The notes: generated from the letters alone by a model not told the origin. Positions 1-9,172 are shown, counted from the stretch's first letter. The stretch is DNA of 64,000 nt from Frigoribacterium sp. Leaf415 (GCF_001424645.1 NZ_LMQR01000001.1:2430621-2494620); one strand, 5' to 3'. Program-made: numbers and translations.

Positions 1-701
1 TCGAGTACGTCCGGCGGATCGGGCACGCCGTCGACCTGCTGCCCGAGGGGCCGGTCACCGCGCTGCACCTCGGCGCCGGCGCCCTGACCCTGCCGCGCTA
101 CGTCGAGGCGACCCGACCGGGCTCGCGCCAGCAGGTGATCGAGCTCGAGGCCGACCTCGTGGCCCTGGTGCGCGAGACGCTGCCGCTGCCCCGCGGGGCC
201 TCGATCCGGGTGCGCTACGGCGACGCCCGCGAGGTCATGGTGAAGCTGCCCGCCGGGCTGCGCGGCACGGTCGACCTGCTGATCGTCGACGTGTTCGGCG
301 GCTCGCAGATCCCCGCACACGTGACCTCGCTCGAGTTCTACACAGCGGCTGCAGAGTTCCTGTCGCCGACCGGCATGCTGATCGTCAACTCGGCCGACGG
401 CGCGGGGCTGGCCTTCGCCCGGGGCCAGGCGTCGACGCTCGCGACCGTGTTCGAGCACGTGGTCGCGGTCGCCGACCCCGCGACACTCAAGGGGCGTCGC
501 TTCGGCAACGTCGTGCTGATCGGTTCGCCGTCGCCGCTGCCGACCGACCGCATGCCGCGGCTCTACTCGTCGGACCCGCTGCCGGCCAAGGTCGTCCACG
601 GCCGCGAGCTGCGTGACTTCGTCGCCGGGGCGCCCGTCGTCACCGACGCGACGGCCGTGCCGTCGCCCGAGCCGTCGCGGAGCGTGTTCGGGGCACGGTG
701 A
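1..701 (+). CDS. Spermidine synthase-like protein, 5' end outside the window
   Basis: The reading frame is already open at base 3, so the N-terminus lies upstream and about 232 codons are visible. A glycine-rich SAM-binding motif (LHLGAGALTLPRY) is followed by VIELEADLV, where the acidic residue would hold the nucleoside ribose, then YGDAREV and DLLIVDVFGG. This order is that of spermidine synthase-fold aminopropyl or methyl transferases. Actinobacterial relatives of this type are often annotated fused MFS/spermidine synthase or plain spermidine synthase; the substrate cannot be read from the sequence. The last 62 bases overlap the 3' end of the convergent permease gene. Polyamine synthesis is therefore family knowledge, not shown here. 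Confidence 0.75.
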   Translation, partial: EYVRRIGHAVDLLPEGPVTALHLGAGALTLPRYVEATRPGSRQQVIELEADLVALVRETLPLPRGASIRVRYGDAREVMVKLPAGLRGTVDLLIVDVFGGSQIPAHVTSLEFYTAAAEFLSPTGMLIVNSADGAGLAFARGQASTLATVFEHVVAVADPATLKGRRFGNVVLIGSPSPLPTDRMPRLYSSDPLPAKVVHGRELRDFVAGAPVVTDATAVPSPEPSRSVFGAR

Positions 702-2118
702 TCACGCTCCGGTCGAACCACCGGGCCGCCCCCGTGGCGCCCACGACGGCGACCGTGGCGAGGACCGTCGCGACGACGACGGGGACGACGTTCGGCAGGG
801 TGGGCGTCACCGGCACCCTGGTGACCACGGCGAGCGCGAGCGAGAGGCCCGTCGACGTCGCCACGACGAGACCGACGGGCAGCGTGGCCGTGAGCACGAC
901 GACCAACCCCTCGGCCAGGGCGGTCCGTCGCGCGACGGACGGTCGTGCCCCGTGGGCGGACAAGTGGAGTCGGTCGGGGTCGCGGCGAGGGCCGCGGAGC
1001 AGGGTGGAGGCGGCCGCGCCCGCGAGCGCCACGGCCGACGCCGGCCCGAGGGCCAGAGCCGTCTGACCCCATTGGGACGCCGAGGCCCCGGCGGGTGCGG
1101 CTCCGAGCATCACACCCAGGTCGAGCGCTGACCCGGTCGCCATGACGAGACCGACGAAGAGGCCGACGGTCACCGTCGTGGACACGCCGGCTACGGTCCC
1201 GACAACCGCCCGGGCCCTCGTGATCCGCCAGACGACTCCTCTGCCGTCGGGAACCAGTCGTGTCCAGCGCCGAACGAACCACGGCGTGAAGCACGGGTAC
1301 AGGAGGACGAGGGAGACGACCGACACGACGCCGACCGTCGAGTGCAGCGCGAGCAACCGGAGTGACGGCGTGAAGAACGCGAGCTCGGAGAACGCGGCGA
1401 CGTCGGCCTGGTCGAAGAACCCCGCGCCGGACGTGACGGCCGCCGTCAATCCGTCCCAGACGAGGACGAGGGCCACGACGGGCAGGACGAACACGAGCCA
1501 CAGGGCGGCGACGACGACGATCCGACCTGCGGACGGGGCGGCGGCCGCCGTGCTGTCCGCCCCGTCGCCGCGGAGGACCCGAGCCGGGAGGCGCACCGAA
1601 GCCCTCGAGGCTGCCGAGCGCGCCGACAGCAGGGACAGCGCCACGACGGACGCGGCGCTGCACGTCCACGACAGGCTGCCGCCGACCAGCAGCACGGGCG
1701 AGGGGACGACGACGTCGAGGGAGGGACGGACCAGCGCCAGGACGAGGACGTGGGCGAGTGGCGCGGCGAGCACCGCCCCGAGGACGGCACAGCCACCTGC
1801 CCGGGCGAGTGCGAGACGAACGACGTGCCTCGGACCCAGCCCTGCGGTCGACAGGAGGGCGCTCTGTACCTCGTCGCCGCGCACGGCGAGTGCGTGCACG
1901 CGGATCAGGACGACGACCGTCGCCATCGCCGTGGCGACGACGACAGGGCTCACGTCGGCGTCCACCGGATCGGGCTCGATCCACCTCGTGATCTCGGAGG
2001 ACACCGCGAGTCCCAGCACGAACGTCAGGGCCGAGGCCGAGACGAAGGCGACGATCGTGGCGGCGAGGGCCGCCCGGGGGTCTGCACGGATCGACCTCCA
2101 GACCAGCCAGACCGTCAT
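640..2118 (-). CDS. ABC transporter permease, FtsX/MacB-like
   Basis: The 492-residue protein is strongly hydrophobic with roughly ten candidate membrane segments. The first is near residues 19-40 and others cluster around 100-165, 200-225, 315-340 and 400-460. Two blocks of segments separated by longer loops suggest a duplicated FtsX-like permease. The start codon overlaps the stop of the upstream ATPase gene by four bases (ATGA), so the two are translationally coupled and should form one exporter or lipoprotein-release-type complex. The substrate is unknown. The 3' end overlaps the convergent upstream gene by 62 bases, which leaves no room for a separate terminator. Confidence 0.75.
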   Translation of the reverse strand: MTVWLVWRSIRADPRAALAATIVAFVSASALTFVLGLAVSSEITRWIEPDPVDADVSPVVVATAMATVVVLIRVHALAVRGDEVQSALLSTAGLGPRHVVRLALARAGGCAVLGAVLAAPLAHVLVLALVRPSLDVVVPSPVLLVGGSLSWTCSAASVVALSLLSARSAASRASVRLPARVLRGDGADSTAAAAPSAGRIVVVAALWLVFVLPVVALVLVWDGLTAAVTSGAGFFDQADVAAFSELAFFTPSLRLLALHSTVGVVSVVSLVLLYPCFTPWFVRRWTRLVPDGRGVVWRITRARAVVGTVAGVSTTVTVGLFVGLVMATGSALDLGVMLGAAPAGASASQWGQTALALGPASAVALAGAAASTLLRGPRRDPDRLHLSAHGARPSVARRTALAEGLVVVLTATLPVGLVVATSTGLSLALAVVTRVPVTPTLPNVVPVVVATVLATVAVVGATGAARWFDRSVITVPRTRSATARATARPSRR

Positions 2119-2843
2119 GCCGTGCCAGCCGAACGGAAGAGGGTCTCGAGCCCCTCCGGAGTCGGACCGGTCACGTCATGGCGCACCCGGCCCCGGTCGA
2201 CGAAGACGACGCGATCGGCAGCGGACGCCACCCTCGGATCGTGTGTCACGACGAGGACCGCCGCGCCGGCACGGGCGCGGATGCGGATCATCTCGACCAC
2301 GGCGTCGACCGATCTCGGGTCGAGCCCGTCGGTCGGTTCGTCGAGCAATGTGACGTGAGGCTGCTGGACGGCGACCCGGGCCAGTGCGACCCGGCGCTTC
2401 TCGCCACCCGACAGACCCTCGGGCAGTTCGTCGGACCTGTCGGCGAGTCCGACGCGACGAAGGGCGTCGTCGATCACGTCAGCCGGGGGCCTCTCGCCGC
2501 GGATGCGATGGAGGAGTTCGACGTTCTCCCGGACCGTCAGAGCGGGCAGGAGGTCGTCACCCTGGAGGAGGAGGAGGGCGATGTGATGAGCCCGGACCCA
2601 CGCACGGCCTGCGGCGTCGAGCGCCTGGATGTCGCCACCGAGGACGTCGACGCGACCCGTCGAACAGTCCTGCAGCCCGGCCACGCACCCGAGGATCGAC
2701 GACTTGCCGGACCCGGAGGGCCCCATGAGCGCCACGGTCTCACCCCTCGCCACGGTGAACGAGATCTGCTCGAGGACGGGGCGCCGCGCCCCCTTCGTGT
2801 CCACCACGTCGAGGCCGACCCCCCACAGCGACACGGCCGTCAT
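2115..2843 (-). CDS. ABC transporter ATP-binding protein
   Basis: The 242-residue ATPase of the LolD/MacB type has a Walker A motif GPSGSGKSS at residues 41-49, a Q-loop glutamine near residue 94, the signature LSGGE at 144-148 and Walker B TLLDEP at 165-170, followed by a D-loop and a switch histidine in VVTHD. I chose the ATG at 2843 because GGAGG lies just upstream and the conserved N-terminal beta strand begins there; the longer open frame upstream is non-coding. It pairs with the downstream permease through an ATGA overlap. A hairpin terminator separates it from the flagellar operon, so it is probably transcribed on its own. Confidence 0.88.
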   Translation of the reverse strand: MTAVSLWGVGLDVVDTKGARRPVLEQISFTVARGETVALMGPSGSGKSSILGCVAGLQDCSTGRVDVLGGDIQALDAAGRAWVRAHHIALLLLQGDDLLPALTVRENVELLHRIRGERPPADVIDDALRRVGLADRSDELPEGLSGGEKRRVALARVAVQQPHVTLLDEPTDGLDPRSVDAVVEMIRIRARAGAAVLVVTHDPRVASAADRVVFVDRGRVRHDVTGPTPEGLETLFRSAGTA

Positions 2844-2980
2844 CTGGTGCCTCCGCGGAGGAACAGGTGGTCGGGCAGGGCATCGAGGATCGTCGACCTC
2901 GTCGACCTCGCCGACTCGCCGACGACGCGGTCGGAGGCAGCTGGCGAGAGGCATCGGACGCGACTGTCGTGCATGCGACG

Positions 2981-3011
2981 AATGTAGCAAAATTCTTATC
3001 CACAATGTCAG
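2981..3011 (-). promoter_or_regulatory. Candidate promoter of the ABC transporter pair
   Basis: An unusually AT-rich patch in this GC-rich region holds a minus-strand TACATT (-10, 2981-2986) and CTGACA (-35-like, 3006-3011) with a 19-base spacer. It lies about 140 bases upstream of the ATPase start. The rest of the 2844-3193 gap holds only this patch and the terminator at 3045-3102. This is sequence matching only. Confidence 0.35.
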
Positions 3012-3044
3012 ATCGGCCCGAGATCGGCGTCCTCTCGGGCACCC

Positions 3045-3102
3045 CGCCACGATGTGGACACGACGCCACGCGAAAAGGTGGCGGTGTGTCCATTTCGTGG
3101 CG
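3045..3102. terminator. Long inverted repeat, likely terminator after csrA (family A)
   Basis: Two 25-base arms (3045-3069 and 3078-3102) pair with four mismatches around an 8-base loop GCGAAAAG. It sits downstream of csrA at the end of the long fliM-to-csrA operon, so it likely ends that transcript. There is no T-tract. The outer arm sequence CGCCACGA recurs in the hairpin at 55506-55563, so the two form a related pair. Confidence 0.6.
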
Positions 3103-3193
3103 GCGTGAGGGTGCGGCGGCGTGACGGCATGAGCGCGCGACGGCACGAACGCACAGCGACCCGGGCCGGGAACCGTGGGGCCGGGCGGCGCGA

Positions 3194-3442
3194 CTACTGG
3201 TCGGCGCGAGGGGCGGGGGCGCCGAGGGCGGCGCGGAGGCGGGCCTCGGCGTCGTCGGGGGCCTTCGCCGCCTCGACGTTGGCCTCGGTCACGGCCTTGA
3301 TGACCTCTTCGCGCTGGATCTTGACCCCGCGCGGTGCGTCGATGCCGATGCGCACGCCGTCGCCACGGGAGTCGAGCACCGTGATGACGATGTCGTCGCC
3401 GATCACGATGCGTTCTCCGACCTTGCGTGTCAGCACCAGCAT
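3194..3442 (-). CDS. csrA: Carbon storage regulator CsrA
   Basis: The 82-residue protein begins MLVLTRKVGERIVIGDDI, the canonical CsrA beta strand with its RNA-binding residues, and continues IGIDAPRGVKIQREE, the second RNA-contact region. The family is usually 60-75 residues, so this one has a short charged, alanine-rich tail. CsrA binds GGA motifs in hairpin loops near ribosome binding sites and represses translation. Next to flagellar genes it controls flagellin output and is opposed by FliW, whose gene is at 50815. It is the last gene of the fliM operon, 128 bases after the FlhF-like gene and before the 3045 hairpin. Candidate target hairpins are listed for flbD, flgB, fliH and fliC. Confidence 0.95.
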   Translation of the reverse strand: MLVLTRKVGERIVIGDDIVITVLDSRGDGVRIGIDAPRGVKIQREEVIKAVTEANVEAAKAPDDAEARLRAALGAPAPRADQ

Positions 3443-3570
3443 CGGGCCAGCTTACTGAGCGCGGGGCGCTCCGGTCGCGACGACAGGCAGGAGGCGCGGC
3501 TCGGCGGCCCCGGGACGGCGGCGGCCACGAGGCACGACCGCGGGAGGACGACCACCGCGGGAGGCGCGGC

Positions 3571-4797
3571 TCAGCGGCCCGCGCCTCCTTCGCGCCAGCC
3601 CACCGGCACGCCGAGCAGGTGCACCGTGCCCGGGGTCGCCGTGTCGTCCTCACCGACCACCGCGGCCGCGACCACGGGCGCGACCGCCCGGACGGCCTCG
3701 ACCCAGCGGGCCGTGTCGTCGTGCTTGCGGCCGACGTCGACCGCGACCCAGACCTGGTCGGCGGCGATCGCCTCGAGGGTGGCGGGGGCGGCGGCGTCCC
3801 AGGCGAGGGCCGTCACGACGGCCGAGTTCTCGTGCACGCCGGTGGCCCGGGCCAGGATGCCGCTGCGTCGATCCGACACGTCGACCGAGCGCAGCCCGAA
3901 GGTCGACGCCATCTGGGCGGCCACGCGGAAGGCGTCGCCCGGGCGGCCGACGACCACGACGAGGTCGCCCGCCCCGCGCGACACGTCGGGGGCGGGCGGC
4001 ACACCCGGGGAGGCCACGGCCCGGGCCTGCGCGGCGAGGGCGTCGGCGGCGGCCGCGAGCGAGGCGGCCGTGCGGCGGGGGGCGGCCCCGTGCGGCGCGT
4101 CGGGGTCGGCTGCGTCACCGTCGGCGAAGGCCGTGGGACCCGCACCCACGGTACCGACGCCGGCACCCACACCGGCACCGGCGGAGGGCGCGATGCCGTT
4201 GAAGGTGAGGTCGTCCATGATCGAGGCGAACGCGTCGGTGCGCGTCGACACGTCGGCCGGGGGCGCTACCGGCACCGCGCCTCCTGCGCCCGACGGCGAG
4301 GCCGAGGCCGAGGCCGCCGCGGATGCAGACACCGAGGCTCCGCCCGCACCCGCCGCGGCGGCAGCGGCGCGCGCCGCCCGACGCGGGCTCACGGGCACGG
4401 CCGAGCCGGTCAGCACGTCGTCGAAACCGTCCCGGACGGGCGTGCTCGACGCGACGGCGCCGCCGGGGGCAATCGAGGCCGACCACGCGGCCCGGGGTGC
4501 CGGAGCCCCCGCCTGCAACGCGTCCTCGGCCTCGTCCGCCGACGCCAGCAGCGCCGCGATGCCCGCGCGCTCGGCCGGCACCGGCGTCGTGATGCGCACC
4601 CGCGCGACGGGCAGGTCGACGGCCGGGTCGGGCACCTCGACCGTGACCTCGTAGTGCTTGCGGGCGAAGAAGCCGGCGACTCCCCCGACGGTGACCTTCT
4701 GGGCCGCGACGATGCGGGCCGAGGCACCGTGGGTCGCCCGCACCTCACGGCGCAGCCCGTCGAGCGTCTCACCGGTCATGACGATCGTGGTCGCCAT
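3571..4797 (-). CDS. FlhF-like flagellar protein with a degenerate GTPase domain
   Basis: The 408-residue protein follows flhA directly. Its N-terminus (residues 1-70, TIVMTGETLDGLRREV and later RIVAAQKVTVGG) resembles the N-terminal domain of FlhF, the SRP-like GTPase that places the flagellum. A 150-residue Ala/Pro/Ser-rich linker follows. The C-terminal part has an alternating strand/helix pattern starting VVVVGRPGDAFRVAAQ, but this lacks the lysine and Thr/Ser of a P-loop, and VAVDVGRKHDD stands where a DTAG motif would be. It therefore looks like an FlhF relative that no longer binds GTP. The assignment rests on gene order and the N-terminal domain, so an unrelated flagellar accessory protein is possible. 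Confidence 0.6.
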   Translation of the reverse strand: MATTIVMTGETLDGLRREVRATHGASARIVAAQKVTVGGVAGFFARKHYEVTVEVPDPAVDLPVARVRITTPVPAERAGIAALLASADEAEDALQAGAPAPRAAWSASIAPGGAVASSTPVRDGFDDVLTGSAVPVSPRRAARAAAAAAGAGGASVSASAAASASASPSGAGGAVPVAPPADVSTRTDAFASIMDDLTFNGIAPSAGAGVGAGVGTVGAGPTAFADGDAADPDAPHGAAPRRTAASLAAAADALAAQARAVASPGVPPAPDVSRGAGDLVVVVGRPGDAFRVAAQMASTFGLRSVDVSDRRSGILARATGVHENSAVVTALAWDAAAPATLEAIAADQVWVAVDVGRKHDDTARWVEAVRAVAPVVAAAVVGEDDTATPGTVHLLGVPVGWREGGAGR

Positions 4798-4798
4798 C

Positions 4799-6850
4799 TC
4801 AGGCCACGATCGAGTCGGTCGCGCGGACGACGCCGACGGTCTCGATGGTCGATCCGGCGGCGGTGGCCTCCTGGTACGACAGCACCGGCAGGCCGTTCTG
4901 CTGCGCCGACACGAGTCGGTGGATGGCCGGCCGCAACGCCGGAGCGCAGACCAGCACCGCGCTGAGACCCTGGGCCTCGACCGACTGCACGGCCTCGCGC
5001 AGCGACCCGAGCACCTGCTCGACCCGGTGCCCGTCGAGCAGGATCTGCGTGCCCTGGTCGCTCGGCCGCAGCCCCTCGAGCATCGACTGCTCGAGGGTCG
5101 GGTCGATCATGATGACCCGCAGCACGCGGCCGTCGAGGTACTGCGCCGTGAGCGCGGGCCCCAAGGAGGCGCGGGCCGCCTCGACGAGTCCCTCCGGGTC
5201 GGTCGACACCTTCGCCCGCAGCGTCAGTCCCTCGCAGATCCGCGCGAGGTCGTTGATCGGGATGCGCTCCGACAGCAGGCCCTGGAGGACGCGCTGGAGT
5301 TCGGCGAGAGACAGCATGGTCGGCACGAGGTCGTCGACGGCCGGGGCGTTGACCTGCTTGACGCCCTCGGTCAGCACGCGGACGTCCTCGCGGGTGAGCA
5401 GTCGGGCGGCGTTGTCGGCGATGATCGACGACAGGTGCGTCACCAGGACCGAGACGCGGTCGATCACCGTGGCGCCGGTCATCTCGGCACTGTGGCGCAT
5501 CTCGGCGGGCACCCACTTGCCGGCGAGGCCGAAGACCGGCTCGACCGTCGCCGTGCCGGGCAGGCCGTCGAGCGCGTCGCCGAGGGCGAGCACCGAGCGG
5601 GCCGGGGCCTGACCGCGGCCGGCCTCGACGCCCGCGATGCGGATCGAGTAGGTGGCCGGCGGCAGGTCGACGCTGTCCCGGGTGCGGACGGGCGGCACCA
5701 CGATGCCGAGGTCGACCGCGATCTTGCGGCGCAGGGCCTTGACCCGGCCGAGCAGGTCGTCCGACGCTCCCCCGACCATGTCGACGAGATCGGGCGCGAG
5801 CAGGATCTCGAGCGCGTGCACCCGCATCTGCTCGAGCAGGTCGTCGGTCGTGTCGGTGGGGGCGACGACCGCCGCCTGCTGCTCTGCGAGGGCCGCGCGC
5901 GCCTCCTCGGCCTTGGCGGCCACGCCGAGCCGGTAGGCGACGACCAGCAGCGCCCCGCCGATCAGCAGGAAGGCGACGATCGGCATGCCGGGGATGAAGC
6001 CCATGCCGATGGCGGCGGTCCCGGCCACGGCGAGCGCGATGCGCGACTGCCCGAGCTGCGACGCGGCCTGCGCGCCCATCTCGGTGTCGGCGCCCGAGCG
6101 GGTGACGATCATGCCGGTCGAGACGGCCATCAGCAGCGCGGGGATCTGCGTGGTCAGGCCGTCGCCGATGGTGAGCAGCCCGTAGTGCGAGAGGGCGTCG
6201 CCGATGGCCATGCCGTTCTGCAGGGCGCCGATCGCGATGCCGCCGACCAGGTTGATGATGATGATGATGATGCCGGCGATCGCGTCGCCCTTGACGAACT
6301 TCGACGCACCGTCCATGGCGCCGTAGAAGTCGGCCTCGGCGCTGACGTCGGCACGACGCTGCTTGGCGACCTCGTCGGTGATGAGACCGGCGTTGAGGTC
6401 GGCGTCGATGGCCATCTGCTTGCCCGGCATGGCGTCGAGGGTGAAGCGCGCGCCCACCTCGGCGACGCGCTCGGCACCCTTGGTCACGACCACGAACTGG
6501 ATCACGACGAGGATCAGGAAGATCACCGAGCCGATGATGATCGAGCCGCTCACCGCCACGTGCCCGAACGCCGCGATGACGTCGCCCGCGTAGCCGTCGC
6601 CGAGCACGAGGCGCGTCGAGGCCACGTTGAGCCCGAGGCGGAACAGCGTCGCCACGAGCAGCAGCGACGGGAACACCGAGAAGTCGAGCGGCTTCTTGAC
6701 GAACAGCGTCGTCAGCAGGATCACCAGCGCCAACAGGATGTTGAGGATGATCAGCACGTCGAGCAGCGGCGCGGGCACCGGCACGACGAGCAGCAGCACG
6801 ATGCCGACGATGCCGACCGGGACGGCGAGCTTGGGCAGGGTGGACTTCAT
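4799..6850 (-). CDS. flhA: Flagellar export apparatus protein FlhA
   Basis: The 683-residue length is typical of FlhA. Eight hydrophobic segments fill the first half, and the FHIPEP-family region RLGLNVASTRLVL lies near residues 72-84. The cytoplasmic loop with MPGKQMAIDADLNAGLI is also characteristic. The C-terminal half is the soluble docking domain for export substrates and chaperones. FlhA forms the nonameric ring of the flagellar type III export gate in the inner membrane. Its start overlaps the flhB stop by four bases, and the FlhF-like gene begins right after it, so all belong to the fliM operon. Confidence 0.96.
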   Translation of the reverse strand: MKSTLPKLAVPVGIVGIVLLLVVPVPAPLLDVLIILNILLALVILLTTLFVKKPLDFSVFPSLLLVATLFRLGLNVASTRLVLGDGYAGDVIAAFGHVAVSGSIIIGSVIFLILVVIQFVVVTKGAERVAEVGARFTLDAMPGKQMAIDADLNAGLITDEVAKQRRADVSAEADFYGAMDGASKFVKGDAIAGIIIIIINLVGGIAIGALQNGMAIGDALSHYGLLTIGDGLTTQIPALLMAVSTGMIVTRSGADTEMGAQAASQLGQSRIALAVAGTAAIGMGFIPGMPIVAFLLIGGALLVVAYRLGVAAKAEEARAALAEQQAAVVAPTDTTDDLLEQMRVHALEILLAPDLVDMVGGASDDLLGRVKALRRKIAVDLGIVVPPVRTRDSVDLPPATYSIRIAGVEAGRGQAPARSVLALGDALDGLPGTATVEPVFGLAGKWVPAEMRHSAEMTGATVIDRVSVLVTHLSSIIADNAARLLTREDVRVLTEGVKQVNAPAVDDLVPTMLSLAELQRVLQGLLSERIPINDLARICEGLTLRAKVSTDPEGLVEAARASLGPALTAQYLDGRVLRVIMIDPTLEQSMLEGLRPSDQGTQILLDGHRVEQVLGSLREAVQSVEAQGLSAVLVCAPALRPAIHRLVSAQQNGLPVLSYQEATAAGSTIETVGVVRATDSIVA

Positions 6851-8133
6851 CGGGTGCCTCCAGAGGTGGCGGGGCGGACGGAGCGGGAGAGCGCAGGAGG
6901 CGCGGGGCGGGTGGCCGCGGAGGCCGCGCCGGTCGCGGTGCCGGTCGCGGCGGTCGCGCCGGTCGCGGCCTCGCGGGCGATGCGGAGGCGGCGGGGCACG
7001 GCGTCGGCCTCGAGCGACTCGGGCGCGAGGACGCCGGCCACCTCGTCGGCCGTGGTGACGCGGGGCGGCGTGTGCGTGCCCTTCAGCGTGCCGCGGGCCT
7101 TGAGCGCCATGACGAAGGTGAGCACGCGGGCGACCGGCGTGTAGAGGTCGACGGGGATCTCCTCGCCCAGGCCGCAGGCGGCATGGAGGGCTCGGGTCAG
7201 GGGGACGTCGACGACGAGCGGGACGCCGTCGGCGGTGGCCTGCTCGCGGATGCGGGCGGCGACCGTGCCGGCGCCCTTCGCGACGACGCGCGGCGCCGAC
7301 TTGCCGGGTTCGTACTTCACCGCGACGGCGTAGTCGGTCGGGTTGACCATGACGACGTCGGCGTCGGCGATGGCCCCGATCATGCGGTTGCGGCTCATCG
7401 CGAGCTGACGGGAACGCCGCTGCGACTTGACCAGGGGGTCGCCGTCGCTCGACTTGTTCTCGTCCTTGACCTCTTTCTTGGTCATGCGCGTCTTCTTGCG
7501 GTTGCGACGCATGACGACGAAGACGTCGGCGAAGGCGAGCAGCAGGCCGGCCGCGATCGCGGCCTTGATGAGGATGCCGGTGCCGACCTTCGCCTCCGCG
7601 AGCACGGCCGAGACGCTGAGGCCGCCGCCGCTCATGAGCACGGGCATCAGGCCCTGGATGGCGAACCAGAGCACCAGGCCGACGACGGTCGTCTTGATCA
7701 GCGCCTTCGCGCCGTTCCAGAGCGCCTGCGTGCCGAAGGTGTTCTTCAGGCCGTTGAGCAGGTTGAACTGCTCGTAGTTGCCGGTCATGCGCTTGATGTG
7801 CACGCCGCCCTGCACGATCGCGGTCGCGAGCACGGCCACGCCGACGACCGCGAGCATCGGCCCGATCGTCGCCCCCATCGATCCCGCGCCCTGCATCAGC
7901 TCGGTGACGACGGTGGACGAGTCGGGGTGCGTGATGGCCTGGCGGATCGAGAACATCTGGTCGACGCCCGCCGAGGACGCCCGCTCGATGGTCGAGGGGA
8001 TCATCACGGCGGCGGCGCCGACGCCCACCCAGGCGCTGAGGTCCTGCGACCGGGACAGCTGGCCCTTCGAGTGGACCTCTTTCATCCGCTTGTCGGTCGC
8101 GGCCTCGGAGCGCTCGCCGGAGTCGTCCGCCAT
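6847..8133 (-). CDS. flhB: Flagellar export switch protein FlhB, NPTD variant
   Basis: The 428-residue protein starts MADDSGERSEAATDKRMKE, a standard FlhB start; the ATG at 8133 was chosen because the longer frame lacks homology. Four membrane segments span about residues 35-205. The linker leads to the cytoplasmic domain, where the autocleavage motif that is normally NPTH reads NPTD (residues 264-267) within VMVNPTDYAVAV. FlhB cleaves between N and P to switch export from rod/hook to filament proteins. The histidine change may slow or alter cleavage. The C-terminus has an Ala/Thr-rich extension of about 50 residues. It is coupled to fliR upstream and flhA downstream by overlaps. Confidence 0.95.
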   Translation of the reverse strand: MADDSGERSEAATDKRMKEVHSKGQLSRSQDLSAWVGVGAAAVMIPSTIERASSAGVDQMFSIRQAITHPDSSTVVTELMQGAGSMGATIGPMLAVVGVAVLATAIVQGGVHIKRMTGNYEQFNLLNGLKNTFGTQALWNGAKALIKTTVVGLVLWFAIQGLMPVLMSGGGLSVSAVLAEAKVGTGILIKAAIAAGLLLAFADVFVVMRRNRKKTRMTKKEVKDENKSSDGDPLVKSQRRSRQLAMSRNRMIGAIADADVVMVNPTDYAVAVKYEPGKSAPRVVAKGAGTVAARIREQATADGVPLVVDVPLTRALHAACGLGEEIPVDLYTPVARVLTFVMALKARGTLKGTHTPPRVTTADEVAGVLAPESLEADAVPRRLRIAREAATGATAATGTATGAASAATRPAPPALSRSVRPATSGGTR

Positions 8134-8134
8134 G

Positions 8135-8887
8135 TCAGCCCACCCCCAGCAGCATGTCGGCGGCGTCACCGGTCAACGAGGCCACGACGCCGGGCAGCGC
8201 GAGGAAGACGCCGCCGGCCAACATGACCGTCATGAGGATCTTGAGCGGGAAGCCCATCGCGTAGGCGTTGAGGGCCGGCGCGACGCGCGAGAGCAGTCCG
8301 AGGCCGACGTCGGCGAGGAAGAGCACGACGCAGAGCGGCCCGGCGATCTGGATGGTCGAGAGGAAGAGCTGGCTGACGCCGGTCGTCAGCAGCTCGACCG
8401 GACGGGAGAGGTCCATGCCGAGACCGAGCGGGACGGCGTCGAACGAGCGGGTGAGTCCCCCGATGATCAGCTGGTAACCCCCGGTCGCGAACATCAGCGC
8501 GAGTGCGGTCATCTGGAACAGCCGGGTGAACTGCGCGCCGTTGACCATCGACTGCGGGTCGAACGCCTGCGCGAGCGTGAAGCCGCCGAAGAGGTCGATC
8601 AGGCTGCCGGCCGCCTGCACCGCGGCGAAGGCGACGAACACCAGGAACCCCAGCACGGCGCCGACGACGAGCTCGAGCACGAGCGCCATGACGAACGGCC
8701 CCGTCTCGAGCGACACGTAGCCGGGGGTGACGCGCGGCGCGACGGCGAGCGCGAGCCCGATGCCGAGCATGGCCTTCACCCGCGCCGGGAACGCGCGGTA
8801 CGAGAACGGAGGCGCGATCACGAGGAACGCGGTCATGCGCACGGCGGCGAGGAGGGTGGCCTCGAGCCAGCTCAGGTCGAACGACAC
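8135..8887 (-). CDS. fliR: Flagellar export apparatus protein FliR
   Basis: The 250-residue integral membrane protein has about six transmembrane segments and the FliR-typical stretch FVAFAAVQAAGSLIDLFGGF, with a shared FliR/SctT core. FliR joins FliP and FliQ in the export gate at the base of the flagellum. It ends inside the start region of flhB and begins nine bases after fliQ, so P, Q, R and FlhB should be made from one message. Length and order match the family; nothing odd was seen. Confidence 0.95.
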   Translation of the reverse strand: MSFDLSWLEATLLAAVRMTAFLVIAPPFSYRAFPARVKAMLGIGLALAVAPRVTPGYVSLETGPFVMALVLELVVGAVLGFLVFVAFAAVQAAGSLIDLFGGFTLAQAFDPQSMVNGAQFTRLFQMTALALMFATGGYQLIIGGLTRSFDAVPLGLGMDLSRPVELLTTGVSQLFLSTIQIAGPLCVVLFLADVGLGLLSRVAPALNAYAMGFPLKILMTVMLAGGVFLALPGVVASLTGDAADMLLGVG

Positions 8888-8896
8888 GGTCGGCCC

Positions 8897-9172
8897 CTAC
8901 CCGCCGCTGAGCAGCTGGGGGATGCGGTCGAACACCATGGTCGTGAACGACACCATCTCGCTGATCATCCAGTGGCCGGTGACGATGAGCGCGATGCCGA
9001 CGGCGACGGCCTTCGGCACGAACGAGAGGGTGACCTCCTGGATCTGGGTGATCGACTGCAGCAGCGAGATCGCGAAACCGACGACGAGCGAGGTGATCAG
9101 CACGGGCGCGGCGAGCTTGCCCGTGATGATGAGGGCCTGCATGGACAGGTCGAGGACGGCGTTGGAATCCAT
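8897..9172 (-). CDS. fliQ: Flagellar export apparatus protein FliQ
   Basis: This is a 91-residue protein with two hydrophobic hairpin segments (near residues 15-38 and 52-72), including the family stretch LLQSITQIQEVTLSFVPK. FliQ is a small subunit of the FliP-FliQ-FliR export gate. Its start overlaps the stop codon of fliP by one base. Length is as expected for the family. Confidence 0.95.
   Translation of the reverse strand: MDSNAVLDLSMQALIITGKLAAPVLITSLVVGFAISLLQSITQIQEVTLSFVPKAVAVGIALIVTGHWMISEMVSFTTMVFDRIPQLLSGG

Noticed and set aside
4658..7144. 828-codon open frame on the plus strand
   Set aside because: It is antisense to flhF-like and flhA, is Arg/His/Asp-rich and has no family features. 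High GC makes such frames common.
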